Assembly (NCBI GenBank): GCA_947494675.1
Contig: CANLVP010000002.1
Location: 124,001-188,000, forward strand
Source of the DNA: an uncultured Paracoccaceae bacterium
Lineage (GTDB): Bacteria; Pseudomonadota; Alphaproteobacteria; Rhodobacterales; Rhodobacteraceae
DNA length: 64,000 nucleotides
Direction: 5' to 3'
Each line of letters opens with the position of its first letter. The first letter of the stretch is position 1. Position numbers and translations under genes: made by a program. Below, piece by piece: positions 36,246 through 44,687 of the stretch. The notes beneath the pieces are model-generated. The model did not search any database, had not been told where the DNA came from, and saw only the letters and a program-made list of their open reading frames with translations.

Positions 36246-37058
36246 CTAACTTGCGGCAGATTTTGCCTGTTGCTTGCGACGGGCAAAGCCTAAAGCGCCG
36301 AGACCGGCTAAAAGCAGCGGCATGCCAGCGGGCAGGGGAACGGCCTCAATCTCAATCGACGCCAGCAAATCACCTGCACCTTGCACGCTTCCTACTGTGC
36401 CGCCAGCCGCGCGGCCTTGACCCAGCAGGAACGTCAGATCGCCGCCGTTGAACAGCTGTGAAATTGGATTGGTTTCGTCGTTGGAACTACCGCCCGCAGG
36501 GTTGAAGGCTGCGCCCAGATTGTTGTTCTCTTCGGTGCCCGCGTCCCACACGTCAGCGCCGTAGACGTTGATCGGTCCGAGATTTGTAAACAGTCCAGCC
36601 GTGTCAAACACCTCATAGGCCAAAGGATCTTCGTTGCCGATGAAAAGGTCGTTCGACGGAATGATCATCGACAGGAACGAAAAGTAACGGTCAGTGGTGG
36701 GATCAAGGTTGAACATCAGGCTCGCAGTTTCGCCGGGATCGATCACCGGGGCCGGGCCAAAGCCGCCGGGCGAGGTGATGACGCCTGCATTGGCAGTTGG
36801 ATTGGCAGCAATGAACGGCGCGGTGCCGCCGCCTTCTGCGAGTTCTTCGATCCCGGTATGGGCGCTGGCGGGATTGCCAAAGTCAAAGCTATCGACGGAG
36901 CCATCATGGAAGAACGACAGCAATGGCGTCAGAAACAGACCATCGGTCGTGCTGTGATTTGTGATCGTGACGCGGATGTCCGCCGCACTGGCAGCCCCCG
37001 CCATCAGGCTTGTCGCAACGAGACCCGTCGCCACGGTTTGAAGTATTTTTTGTTTCAT
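36246..37058 (-). CDS. spondin-domain protein with VPLPA-CTERM sorting signal
   Basis: A 270-residue secreted protein: a signal peptide (MKQKILQTVATGLVATSLMA, cleaved near AASA), a spondin_N-like domain (ADIRVTITNHSTTDGLFLTP, and later TDRYFSFLSMIIPSNDLFIG), and a C-terminal anchor of VPLPAG (240-245), a hydrophobic run and ARRKQ. That tail is the VPLPA-CTERM signal of Rhodobacterales, thought to be processed by an exosortase-like enzyme, none of which is encoded here. It should end up at or beyond the outer membrane. It is upstream of dddP on the same strand, but a hairpin lies between them. Confidence 0.88.
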   Translation of the reverse strand: MKQKILQTVATGLVATSLMAGAASAADIRVTITNHSTTDGLFLTPLLSFFHDGSVDSFDFGNPASAHTGIEELAEGGGTAPFIAANPTANAGVITSPGGFGPAPVIDPGETASLMFNLDPTTDRYFSFLSMIIPSNDLFIGNEDPLAYEVFDTAGLFTNLGPINVYGADVWDAGTEENNNLGAAFNPAGGSSNDETNPISQLFNGGDLTFLLGQGRAAGGTVGSVQGAGDLLASIEIEAVPLPAGMPLLLAGLGALGFARRKQQAKSAAS

Positions 37059-37212
37059 AGAAGTCTTTCCCTCTTGGTTACGCACCAAATGGTGCATGAC
37101 CTCTGTGGGACGAAGGCCGATCACACGACACTCAACATCAGGTGAAGCACAGGTCTGTGTCCAAAGATTGATTTGCCGTGAGACTCTGAAACCTTTGCCG
37201 CTAGCGGCGCGG

Positions 37213-37587
37213 CTACAGGTCGATGGCGTTCAATTCAGTTTCAATATCAAACAGCAACCCGCCAAATTCGCGGGTCGCATAGATGTTGGCACCAACAATG
37301 ATTGCCATGATGGCGAGCCCGATCATCACACGTGAAAAACTGCGGCTACGCCTGCGACGTTTGCGCGCCGTCGGCATTGGCAAGGGCGGTGGCGCAGATG
37401 CTGGTGCTGTCGGTGCGCCGCCCCAAGGTCCGCCGCTTGGTGGGGCAGGCGGCGGCGGTGGGGGCGGTGCCTTGGGCACGCGTGCAGGATCACCCAGTTC
37501 TGTTGCCTTGACCGCACGGGACTTGCCGGTAAAGGCGGTCGACGGTCCTTTGTAGCGGACATCCAGAGGGTGGTATTGCTTGGCCAT
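37213..37587 (-). CDS. proline-rich single-pass membrane protein
   Basis: A 124-residue protein of unknown family. It starts MAKQYHPLDVRYKGPSTAF, has a Pro-rich linker (KAPPPPPPPAPPSGGPWGG), a strongly basic patch (PTARKRRRRSRSFSR), one membrane helix (about residues 86-103) and a short acidic C-terminus. The shape suggests a cytoplasmic N-terminus held at the inner membrane. No function can be assigned. It is the only gene between the spondin-like gene and glnA. Confidence 0.65.
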   Translation of the reverse strand: MAKQYHPLDVRYKGPSTAFTGKSRAVKATELGDPARVPKAPPPPPPPAPPSGGPWGGAPTAPASAPPPLPMPTARKRRRRSRSFSRVMIGLAIMAIIVGANIYATREFGGLLFDIETELNAIDL

Positions 37588-37650
37588 AGACCAAAAAGAT
37601 CAGGTCAATTTGGCAGGGTCAAGGCAAGCCTGCGGCAATGCCCGCCGCAC

Positions 37651-37678
37651 GAAAAAGGGCGCCCCAAAGGGACGCCCT
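37651..37678 (-). terminator. terminator downstream of glnBA
   Basis: Read on the minus strand, arms AGGGCG and CGCCCT with an inner CCC/GGG pair form a near-perfect hairpin followed by a run of five T. It closes the glnB-glnA transcript, after repeat copy B. Confidence 0.8.
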
Positions 37679-37684
37679 GATCTT

Positions 37685-37707
37685 GTAGGGTGGGCAATCT
37701 GCCCACC
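37685..37707. repeat. copy B of the GGTGGGCA hairpin repeat
   Basis: GTA plus GGGTGGGCAATCTGCCCACC, holding the palindrome GGTGGGCA-ATC-TGCCCACC. It is six bases past the glnA stop. Confidence 0.75.
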
Positions 37708-37712
37708 AAACC

Positions 37713-39119
37713 TTAGCAGCTGTAGTAAAGCTTGTATTCCATGGGGTGCGGTGTGTGCTCGTAGGCGTAAACCTCTTCCCACTTCAGCTCCATGTAGCCT
37801 TCCAACTGGTCCTTGGTGAACACGTCGCCTGCAGTCAGGAAGTCGTGATCAGCTTCCAGTGCTTCGAGGGCTTCGCGCAAAGATCCACAGACCGTTGGGA
37901 TCGCGGCCAGCTCTTCTGGTGGCAGATCGTAGAGGTCTTTGTCGGACGAGGGGCCCGGATCGATCTTGTTCTTGATGCCGTCAAGGCCAGCCATCATCAG
38001 GGCTGCAAAGCACAGGTATGGGTTGGCTGCGGGATCGGGGAAACGCGCCTCAACACGCTTGGCCTTGGGGCTTTCGGCCCAAGGAATACGGACACAACCC
38101 GAACGGTTCCGCGCAGAATAGGCACGCAGCACAGGGGCTTCAAAGCCTGGGATCAGACGCTTGTAGCTGTTTGTGGATGGGTTGGTGATCGCGTTCAGCG
38201 CCTTGGCGTGCTTCAGAATGCCGCCGATGAAATACAGCGCTTCCTGAGACAGATCAGCATATTTGTCGCCTGCGAAGAGCGGCTTGCCGTCTTTCCAGAT
38301 CGACATGTTCACGTGCATACCTGTGCCGTTATCGCCCGCGATAGGCTTTGGCATAAAGGTCGCAGACTTGCCGTAGGATTGTGCCACGTTGTGGATCACA
38401 TACTTGTACTTCTGAATCTCATCCGCCTGATGCGTCAGTGAACCAAAGATCAGGCCAAGCTCGTGTTGGCAGGACGCCACTTCGTGGTGGTGCTTGTCCA
38501 CTTTCATGCCCATGCGCTTCATGGTCGACAGCATCTCACCGCGCATGTCCTGTGCGTCGTCGATTGGATTGACGGGGAAATAGCCGCCTTTGACGCCTGG
38601 ACGGTGGCCTGTGTTGCCCATCTCGTATTCAGTGTCGGTGTTCCATGCGCCGTCGATGGCGTCGACTTCGTAGGACACTTTGTTCATGGACACCTGAAAG
38701 CGCACATCGTCAAAGACGAAGAATTCAGCTTCTGGGCCAAAGAACGCCTGATCACCGATGCCAGAAGACTTAAGGTATTCCTCAGCCTTCACAGCCGTGC
38801 CGCGTGGGTCGCGGTCATATGGTTCCAGCGTGTCGGGCTCGACGATGTTACAGTGAATGCAAAGCGTCTTTTCCGCATAGAACGGATCAAGATAGGCGCT
38901 ATCGGCCTGCGGGATCAGTTTCATGTCAGACTGGTCAATCGACTTCCAGCCAGCAATGGATGAGCCGTCAAACATAAAGCCTTCTTCAAGGAAGTCTTCG
39001 TCGACCAGATCGGCGACAACAGTCACGTGCTGCAGCTTGCCGCGCGGGTCGGTAAAGCGGATGTCGACATATTCGACTTCCTCGTCTTTCATCAGTTTCA
39101 GGACGTCTTTGTTGCTCAT
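37713..39119 (-). CDS. glnA: glutamine synthetase, type I
   Basis: A 468-residue GSI that makes glutamine from glutamate, ammonia and ATP, the main ammonium-assimilating step. Motifs include [35 protein letters not shown], and the adenylylation tyrosine in [11 protein letters not shown]. This site implies control by GlnE and PII. It lies 45 bases after glnB, the typical glnBA operon of alphaproteobacteria. Confidence 0.98.
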   Translation of the reverse strand: MSNKDVLKLMKDEEVEYVDIRFTDPRGKLQHVTVVADLVDEDFLEEGFMFDGSSIAGWKSIDQSDMKLIPQADSAYLDPFYAEKTLCIHCNIVEPDTLEPYDRDPRGTAVKAEEYLKSSGIGDQAFFGPEAEFFVFDDVRFQVSMNKVSYEVDAIDGAWNTDTEYEMGNTGHRPGVKGGYFPVNPIDDAQDMRGEMLSTMKRMGMKVDKHHHEVASCQHELGLIFGSLTHQADEIQKYKYVIHNVAQSYGKSATFMPKPIAGDNGTGMHVNMSIWKDGKPLFAGDKYADLSQEALYFIGGILKHAKALNAITNPSTNSYKRLIPGFEAPVLRAYSARNRSGCVRIPWAESPKAKRVEARFPDPAANPYLCFAALMMAGLDGIKNKIDPGPSSDKDLYDLPPEELAAIPTVCGSLREALEALEADHDFLTAGDVFTKDQLEGYMELKWEEVYAYEHTPHPMEYKLYYSC

Positions 39120-39164
39120 CAGGATGATCCTTCTTTGGCAGTAACTTGTGGAATTGTGGTTGTC

Positions 39165-39536
<372 letters not shown>

Positions 39537-39612
39537 TCAGACCATTTCTGTTGCACAGGGACAATTCGTGGCCGACATTGGCATCGGACCTTCGGGGTCT
39601 AAGAAAGTAGTT

Positions 39613-39629
39613 TGCCTAAAAAATAGGCA
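39613..39629. promoter_or_regulatory. palindrome between glnB and nnrE
   Basis: TGCCTAAAAAATAGGCA has 6-base perfect arms around five A. It lies 47 bases before the NAD(P)HX epimerase start and 110 bases before glnB, in the shared 172-bp divergent promoter region. The regulator is unknown. Confidence 0.35.
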
Positions 39630-39675
39630 TAATGACTGAAATCTGCCCGGTTTTGAATCTTGAGGGAGGAATGCC

Positions 39676-40335
39676 ATGCCCGAATTGCTGACAGCCGCCC
39701 AAATGCGCGACATCGAAAACGCGGCGATCCGCTCTGGCAAAGTCACCGGGTTAGAGCTGATGGAGCGTGCCGGGCAAGGTGTCGTCGATGCGATTCTGCG
39801 CGAATGGCCTGCGCTGTCTGAACTCGGACAACGCGCAGTGATACTCTGCGGACCAGGCAATAATGGCGGTGACGGATTTGTGGTGGCGCGTCTCCTCAGG
39901 AATGCGGGGTGGAATGTCACGGTCTTTCTGTTTGGTGAAGTTGCTAAGCTCCCGCCAGATGCCAAAGCGAATTTTAATGCATGGCGTCAGCTTGGAGAGG
40001 TCAGCTCACCAACGGAGGAGGGCAGCTTTCATTACGATCTGAATGGCGGACTAGTGGTCGATGCGCTGTTTGGTACCGGTCTCGATCGTCCACTTGCGTG
40101 TAACGATACGTTCTTTGACGACTTCAACGTACTTAATGATCCAGGAATGACTGGTGGTGCGCACGTAGTCGCAATTGACATCCCCAGCGGTCTATCTGCA
40201 GACAACGGCACGCCGCTGGGCAATTCTCTTTTCGCAGACCTCACCGTGACATTTCATCGCAAGAAGGTTGGTCATGTCATGGGTGACGGGCCCAAGATCT
40301 GCGGCAAGGTGGTCGTGACGGACATTGGGTTATAG
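39676..40335 (+). CDS. nnrE: NAD(P)H-hydrate epimerase domain (YjeF N-terminal), separate gene
   Basis: A 219-residue YjeF_N domain that racemises R- and S-NAD(P)HX. GPGNNGGDGFVVARLL is the NAD(P)HX-binding loop and FGTGLDRPL and DIPSGLSADNG are further signatures. In most bacteria this domain is the front half of one bifunctional protein. Here a single TAG ends it at the usual linker position, and the dehydratase domain continues in the same frame. Codon use is visibly less GC-rich than in the dehydratase part. The domain itself looks intact. Confidence 0.87.
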   Translation: MPELLTAAQMRDIENAAIRSGKVTGLELMERAGQGVVDAILREWPALSELGQRAVILCGPGNNGGDGFVVARLLRNAGWNVTVFLFGEVAKLPPDAKANFNAWRQLGEVSSPTEEGSFHYDLNGGLVVDALFGTGLDRPLACNDTFFDDFNVLNDPGMTGGAHVVAIDIPSGLSADNGTPLGNSLFADLTVTFHRKKVGHVMGDGPKICGKVVVTDIGL

Positions 40336-40344
40336 AACTGTACC

Positions 40345-41211
40345 ATGACCGACGCGATCAAGATCACGCCCGGAGTATTTCCGCTCGCCCGGCTGTCGAA
40401 AAGCAATACCGGACACAAGTTCAGCCACGGCCACGCGCTGGTTCTGTCGGGCGGTGTCGGGCAGGGCGGTGCGGCACGGCTTGCGGCGCGGGGCGCTTTA
40501 CGGATCGGGGCAGGAGTCGTGACACTTGGCTGCCCGTCTGCGGCACTCTTGGAAAACGCCATGGCGCTGGATGCGGTGATGACCCGCAAGGTGCCGGACG
40601 CCGCAGCGCTCTGCGCCATGCTGGCCGACCCGCGTATCACCGCGCTTTGCCTTGGGCCGGGTCTGGGCCTGAGTGACCAGAAACGCGATCTCATCAAAAG
40701 CGCGCTTGCCAGTGATCGGGCCACAGTCTTGGACGCTGACGCCCTAACCCTGCTCAGCCAAAATTCCGACCTCTTTGACCTGCTGCACGCGCGCTGTGTG
40801 CTGACCCCGCATGCAGGCGAATTTGCCCGTCTCTTCCCGGATATCGCGGCCCGCCTGTCTGCCGATGCCACGACAGGCCCGGCCTATTCCAAGGTGGATG
40901 CCACAAGGGATGCCGCAGCAAAGGCAGGTTGCACGGTTCTTTTTAAAGGTCCCGACACGGTGATTGCGCAACCTGATGGTACGGCTTGCATCAACCACAG
41001 CGCCGATACCCCGTGGCTCGCCACTGCTGGGTCTGGCGATGTGCTGGCAGGCTTCATTACTGGATTGCTGGCGCGCGGTTTTGCCCCGCTGGAAGCAGCG
41101 CAAACCGGCGCATGGCTCCATACTGAAGCCGCGCGCAGCTTTGGCCCCGGCCTGATTGCGGAGGACTTGCCAGAGGAATTGCCCAAAGTCTTCCGTGAGC
41201 TGGGCCTGTAG
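40345..41211 (+). CDS. nnrD: ATP/ADP-dependent NAD(P)H-hydrate dehydratase (YjeF C-terminal)
   Basis: A 288-residue ribokinase-like dehydratase that restores NAD(P)H from S-NAD(P)HX. Diagnostic parts are LVLSGGVGQGGAARLAARGA, LCLGPGLGLS, LTPHAGEFARLFP and ATAGSGDVLAGFITGLLARG. It begins with ATG nine bases past the TAG of the epimerase gene, in the same reading frame, and has no clear Shine-Dalgarno sequence before it. Its own stop codon lies inside repeat copy C. Read-through or re-initiation would be the ways to make it; a silent half is the alternative. Confidence 0.87.
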   Translation: MTDAIKITPGVFPLARLSKSNTGHKFSHGHALVLSGGVGQGGAARLAARGALRIGAGVVTLGCPSAALLENAMALDAVMTRKVPDAAALCAMLADPRITALCLGPGLGLSDQKRDLIKSALASDRATVLDADALTLLSQNSDLFDLLHARCVLTPHAGEFARLFPDIAARLSADATTGPAYSKVDATRDAAAKAGCTVLFKGPDTVIAQPDGTACINHSADTPWLATAGSGDVLAGFITGLLARGFAPLEAAQTGAWLHTEAARSFGPGLIAEDLPEELPKVFRELGL

Positions 41212-41230
41212 GGTGGGCAATCTGCCCACC
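41208..41230. repeat. copy C of the GGTGGGCA hairpin repeat, overlapping the nnrD stop
   Basis: The same GGTGGGCA-ATC-TGCCCACC core as copy B with the same GTAG lead. The TAG of that lead is the nnrD stop codon, so the repeat supplies the end of the gene. Confidence 0.8.
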
Positions 41231-41242
41231 ACCCCCAAAGCA

Positions 41243-41273
41243 AAAGGGTGCGCGAGCAGATCGCGCACCCTTT
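41243..41273. terminator. bidirectional terminator between nnrD and the Hint gene
   Basis: Perfect 13-base arms AAAGGGTGCGCGA and TCGCGCACCCTTT around GCAGA. Poly-A and poly-T ends serve convergent genes. Confidence 0.85.
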
Positions 41274-41308
41274 GGGGCATAGTGTGTGTGTGAGGGTGTG
41301 CCCGGTCG

Positions 41309-41812
41309 TTAGACGGCGGCGGAAGCGATTTCCATACCGTCTGCGTAAAGGATGTGCTGACGATCAAAGGTCAGCGTGTAAGTCGTGACTTCGCGCAAGT
41401 TGGTTTCGGCAAGATACTCGCCATCCACCAAACGGCTGGCTTCGACCAATGCGGCCGACTGACCGAAAAGTGCTTCAGCGCGCCAATCGCGGATGTGAAG
41501 CTGTGTGCCGGGCATCACGACCATGTCGCGGTCTGGGCGTGTGTGGCCCAACGAACCGGCTTTGATGCGGATGGCATGCGCCTTGACCTTAGTGGCCTTG
41601 ATCTCGCGGAGGATGGCCATGCCACTGTCTCGCGTAATAATCCGGTCGCCGGGGTTCAGATGCTCAACGGGCATTTCACCGTCCAGCGTCATGATTGTGG
41701 TCCCTGCGCAAATCCCTGCCGTGTTGGTCTCGGCTGCGGTGATCGCGACTTCGAATTCTTTCGTTCCCAGATGCATGGCGTATATCCCGCTCTTGCTTAA
41801 TTGATGAAACAT
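41309..41812 (-). CDS. Hint (hedgehog/intein) domain protein
   Basis: A 167-residue protein whose core is a Hint_2 domain: the family start cysteine Cys35 in GICAGTTIMTLDGEMPVEHLN, the PGDRIITRD block, RPDRDMVVMPGTQLHI, and a closing YTLTFDRQHILYADGMEIAS. Hint proteins of Rhodobacterales are often larger secreted proteins; this one is little more than the domain, and no signal peptide is visible. The start could be at 41812 or 12 codons later. Self-splicing is doubtful as no C-terminal Asn follows. Role unknown. Confidence 0.75.
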   Translation of the reverse strand: MFHQLSKSGIYAMHLGTKEFEVAITAAETNTAGICAGTTIMTLDGEMPVEHLNPGDRIITRDSGMAILREIKATKVKAHAIRIKAGSLGHTRPDRDMVVMPGTQLHIRDWRAEALFGQSAALVEASRLVDGEYLAETNLREVTTYTLTFDRQHILYADGMEIASAAV

Positions 41813-42008
41813 GTCTCGCGGCCAAATGTGGCAAAATGTGGCCCAAGTCGTGCTCATTCAAAGAAACGGCTGTGACCATGTCGCGGCAATCGCCGATTTG
41901 CAGGGCACTGCGGCGCGGATGCCACGCCTTGGATGTCGATTGCCGTGTGAAACCCTGCTTTTTCCACTCGCATCCCCCCATAACCTTTGCTATTGAGCGG
42001 CCCAAGTC

Positions 42009-42035
42009 GGGGGGTGGTTACACTGCCCCCTTTTT
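42009..42035 (+). terminator. terminator-like hairpin just before tRNA-Leu
   Basis: Six G and five C flank an 11-base loop, followed by TTTTT, on the plus strand. No plus-strand gene lies upstream for some 800 bases, so either it ends a small RNA or it is chance. Confidence 0.35.
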
Positions 42036-42039
42036 ACAT

Positions 42040-42124
42040 GCGGGTGTGGCGGAATTGGTAGACGCACCAGATTTAGGTTCTGGCGCCGCAAGGCGTGGGG
42101 GTTCAAGTCCCTTCACCCGCACCA
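42040..42124 (+). tRNA. tRNA-Leu (anticodon UAG)
   Basis: An 85-base class II tRNA with encoded CCA. The acceptor stem is GCGGGTG with CACCCGC, the anticodon stem is CCAGA/TCTGG and the loop TTTAGGT holds TAG, so it reads CUN leucine codons. The variable arm is a short stem (CGCCGCAAGGCG) and the T arm is GGGTTCAAGTCCC. trigger factor follows 25 bases later. Confidence 0.97.
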
Positions 42125-42149
42125 GATTAGTTGAGAAGAAGGACATCTC

Positions 42150-43481
42150 ATGCAGGTCAAAGAGACCCTGAACGAAGGCCTCAAGCGCGCCTATCAGATC
42201 ACTGTCACCGCGGCAGAGCTGGACGCCACCGTCGAAGGCAAGCTGAAAGAAGCCCAGCCCGAAGTCGAAATGAAGGGCTTTCGCAAAGGCAAGGTGCCTA
42301 TGGCCCTTCTGCGCAAGCAATTTGGCCAGCGCCTGATGGGCGAAGCGATGCAGGAAAGCATCGACAACGCCATGAAAGAGCATCTGGAAAAGTCCGGTGA
42401 TCGCCCCGCAGGTCAGCCTGCCATGAAGATGACCAATGAAGACTGGAAAGAAGGCGACGATGTCGTGGTCGACGTGGACTACGAAAACCTGCCGCCTGTG
42501 CCTGAGACTGACTTCAAAAAGATCAAGCTTGAGCGGATGGTTGTCAAAGCCGACGAGGCTGCTGTCAAAGAAGCGCTCGATAACCTTGCCGAAAGCCCGC
42601 AGGCTGTGAACTACGAGCCTAAGAAAACCCAAGCCAAAGACGGCGATCAGGTCCTGATCGACTTTCTTGGCAAGATCGACGGCGAACCCTTTGAAGGTGG
42701 TGCTGCCGAAGACTACCCCCTTGTGCTGGGGTCAAACTCTTTCATCCCCGGTTTTGAAGACGGCTTGCTGAAGGTCAAAGCGGGTGACGAAAAAGACGTC
42801 GCCGTGAACTTCCCCGCCGATTATCAAGCCGAGCATCTGGCTGGCAAAGAGGCCGTGTTCACCGTCAACGTCAAAGAAGTCCGCGCGCCCAAAGCGCCGA
42901 AAATCGATGATGAGTTGGCCAAGAAGTTTGGCGCAGAAGATCTTGCCGGTCTGAAGGCCCAGATCACCGAGCGACTGGAAGCCGAATACACAGGCGCATC
43001 CCGCGCTGTGGCCAAGCGCACGCTACTTGATGCGTTGGACAAACAGACCAAGTTTGACCTGCCCGAAAGCCTCGTGACAGCCGAAGCCAATCAGATTGCG
43101 CATCAGCTGTGGCACGAAGAAAACCCCGACGTCGAAGGCCACGATCACCCCGAGATCGTGCCAACAAAAGAGCACACCAAACTGGCAGAACGCCGGGTAA
43201 AGCTTGGCCTCTTGCTGGCTGACATCGGCGAAAAAGCCGAAGTGAAGGTCTCTGACCAGGAAATGACCCAAGCGATCATGAACCAGGCGCGTCAGTATCC
43301 GGGCCAAGAGCGTGAGTTCTTTGAGTTCGTGCAGAAGAACGCCCAGTTCCGCCAGCAGCTTCAGGCACCGATGTTTGAAGACAAGGTCGTTGATCACATC
43401 TTTGAGCAGGCAACTGTGAAAGACAAAGAAGTCAGCAAAGAAGACCTGCAGAAGGCTGTTGAGGCCCTCGAAGACGAATAA
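42150..43481 (+). CDS. tig: trigger factor
   Basis: A 443-residue ribosome-associated chaperone and prolyl isomerase. The N-terminal ribosome-binding tip [16 protein letters not shown] is clear, followed by an FKBP-type domain ([34 protein letters not shown]) and the helical C-terminal domain. The acidic C-terminus EALEDE is common. RBS and distance behind tRNA-Leu are normal, and a strong terminator follows. Confidence 0.97.
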   Translation: MQVKETLNEGLKRAYQITVTAAELDATVEGKLKEAQPEVEMKGFRKGKVPMALLRKQFGQRLMGEAMQESIDNAMKEHLEKSGDRPAGQPAMKMTNEDWKEGDDVVVDVDYENLPPVPETDFKKIKLERMVVKADEAAVKEALDNLAESPQAVNYEPKKTQAKDGDQVLIDFLGKIDGEPFEGGAAEDYPLVLGSNSFIPGFEDGLLKVKAGDEKDVAVNFPADYQAEHLAGKEAVFTVNVKEVRAPKAPKIDDELAKKFGAEDLAGLKAQITERLEAEYTGASRAVAKRTLLDALDKQTKFDLPESLVTAEANQIAHQLWHEENPDVEGHDHPEIVPTKEHTKLAERRVKLGLLLADIGEKAEVKVSDQEMTQAIMNQARQYPGQEREFFEFVQKNAQFRQQLQAPMFEDKVVDHIFEQATVKDKEVSKEDLQKAVEALEDE

Positions 43482-43502
43482 GCAAACCGCAATGGTTTGA
43501 TC

Positions 43503-43531
43503 AAAGGGCGCCCCAATCGGGCGCCCTTTTT
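43503..43531 (+). terminator. terminator after trigger factor
   Basis: Perfect 10-base arms AAAGGGCGCC and GGCGCCCTTT around seven bases, ending in a run of five T. It also faces the end of the Hcp-like gene. Confidence 0.9.
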
Positions 43532-43534
43532 CGT

Positions 43535-44020
43535 TCAGACACCGGCCGCGATGTCATATTCGATTTCGTGTTCGTCGCCGGCAGAATGGTCATCCGCCTG
43601 CACGGTGTATTTGACGTTGACCTTTTCAAAGGACAGCGCGATGCGTTCCTCGATCAGGTCGTTGTCGGGAATATCGCGGTCCGTCATCTCAACATCAACG
43701 ACCACCACGTTAGTCATAGTGATGACCAGATAATCCATATGCGCATCACCTGAATCCTTGCGCACCGCCAGCGTCATCTCGGGGTAGGCCCGGCCCTGCA
43801 TGCAGCCCAACAAAAGGTAGGGGGAGGACGCATCATAGAACTTGCGGACCTCTAATTGATCGACCTGCGCCCTTGCCCGGGTGCGACCCCGGCTGCGACT
43901 GGATTGCGTCGGAAGCTCGGCCCCCCAGCGCAGCCCATGCACATCAATTTCGTCCTCATGTTCGGCACGTTGCGACTCACCCGCGATGTCGTCGATTTTC
44001 AAAAAGCCTTGGATTGTCAT
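43535..44020 (-). CDS. Hcp-like type VI tube family protein, orphan
   Basis: A 161-residue protein of the Hcp1 family: MTIQGFLKIDDIAGESQRAE, the EDEIDVHGLRWGAEL segment, VDQLEVRKFYDASSPYLLLG, and YLVITMTNVVVVDVEM. Hcp forms hexameric rings in the type VI secretion tube, but single Hcp-like proteins without T6SS genes are common and may do other work. No other T6SS gene is in the window. The start is placed at MTIQGFL, the family N-terminus. Confidence 0.8.
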   Translation of the reverse strand: MTIQGFLKIDDIAGESQRAEHEDEIDVHGLRWGAELPTQSSRSRGRTRARAQVDQLEVRKFYDASSPYLLLGCMQGRAYPEMTLAVRKDSGDAHMDYLVITMTNVVVVDVEMTDRDIPDNDLIEERIALSFEKVNVKYTVQADDHSAGDEHEIEYDIAAGV

Positions 44021-44180
44021 CTGTTTGATCCTGAAAATGGTTTGGTTGAATGCCACAATCAAACGCAAGGCGGGCAGATCGCTCAAGTCAGGGTTTTCCT
44101 ACCCGTTCAAAACAACAGGTTCTCAGGATCGCCAACATGCTGCTAAGCTGAACTGGTTTAAGACGTGAAGGAGAAGTTTT

Positions 44181-44648
44181 GTGAAACGCACAATCAGTAT
44201 TGCCGCTGTCCTTATGGGCTTCGCCGGGGCCGCAGCGGCCTGTCCCGATTTCAACCAAAGCGGTCCGGGGGCCAATCTGAGCGCCTCTCAAATGCGGGGC
44301 GGCGTGTCCTATCAGGTGCAGGCGGGGGGTAATAGCCTCGTCTGGAATTGCCCGAATGTGACGCCCGGCACCGACCGCGGCGCGGGCTATTTCACCTCCC
44401 GTCCTGACTTTACGTTTCAGCTTTCCGGCATGGGCGGCAGTCGCCTTGCGGTCAGCGTGGTCAGCCAATGTGATGCGGCACTTTTGATCAACACCGCATC
44501 GGCCAGCTGGTTTTATGACGATGACGACAACGGCAACTACGATCCCAAGATCACCCTGACGCGGCCCGCTGACGGCTATCTGGATGTCTGGGTCGGCACC
44601 TATGACGGCGATGTCTGCGACGCCATCCTGACGCTGCAAACCTATTAG
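44181..44648 (+). CDS. secreted protein of unknown function
   Basis: A 155-residue protein from GTG with GAAGGAGA upstream. It has a signal peptide (MKRTISIAAVLMGFAGAAAA) and a mature chain with five cysteines, ending in YLDVWVGTYDGDVCDAILTL, which resembles the C-terminal part of beta-sandwich pre-peptidase-like domains. A run of aspartates (YDDDDNGNYD) may bind calcium. No firm family is recognised. Confidence 0.7.
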   Translation: MKRTISIAAVLMGFAGAAAACPDFNQSGPGANLSASQMRGGVSYQVQAGGNSLVWNCPNVTPGTDRGAGYFTSRPDFTFQLSGMGGSRLAVSVVSQCDAALLINTASASWFYDDDDNGNYDPKITLTRPADGYLDVWVGTYDGDVCDAILTLQTY

Positions 44649-44687
44649 ACGGGGCAGGGGCCGCAGATCGCGGCCCCCAACCAGAGA

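Noticed and set aside
41279-41293. TGTGTGTGTG microsatellite near the Hint gene
   Set aside because: Only a few dinucleotide units outside any coding region; too short to suggest phase variation.
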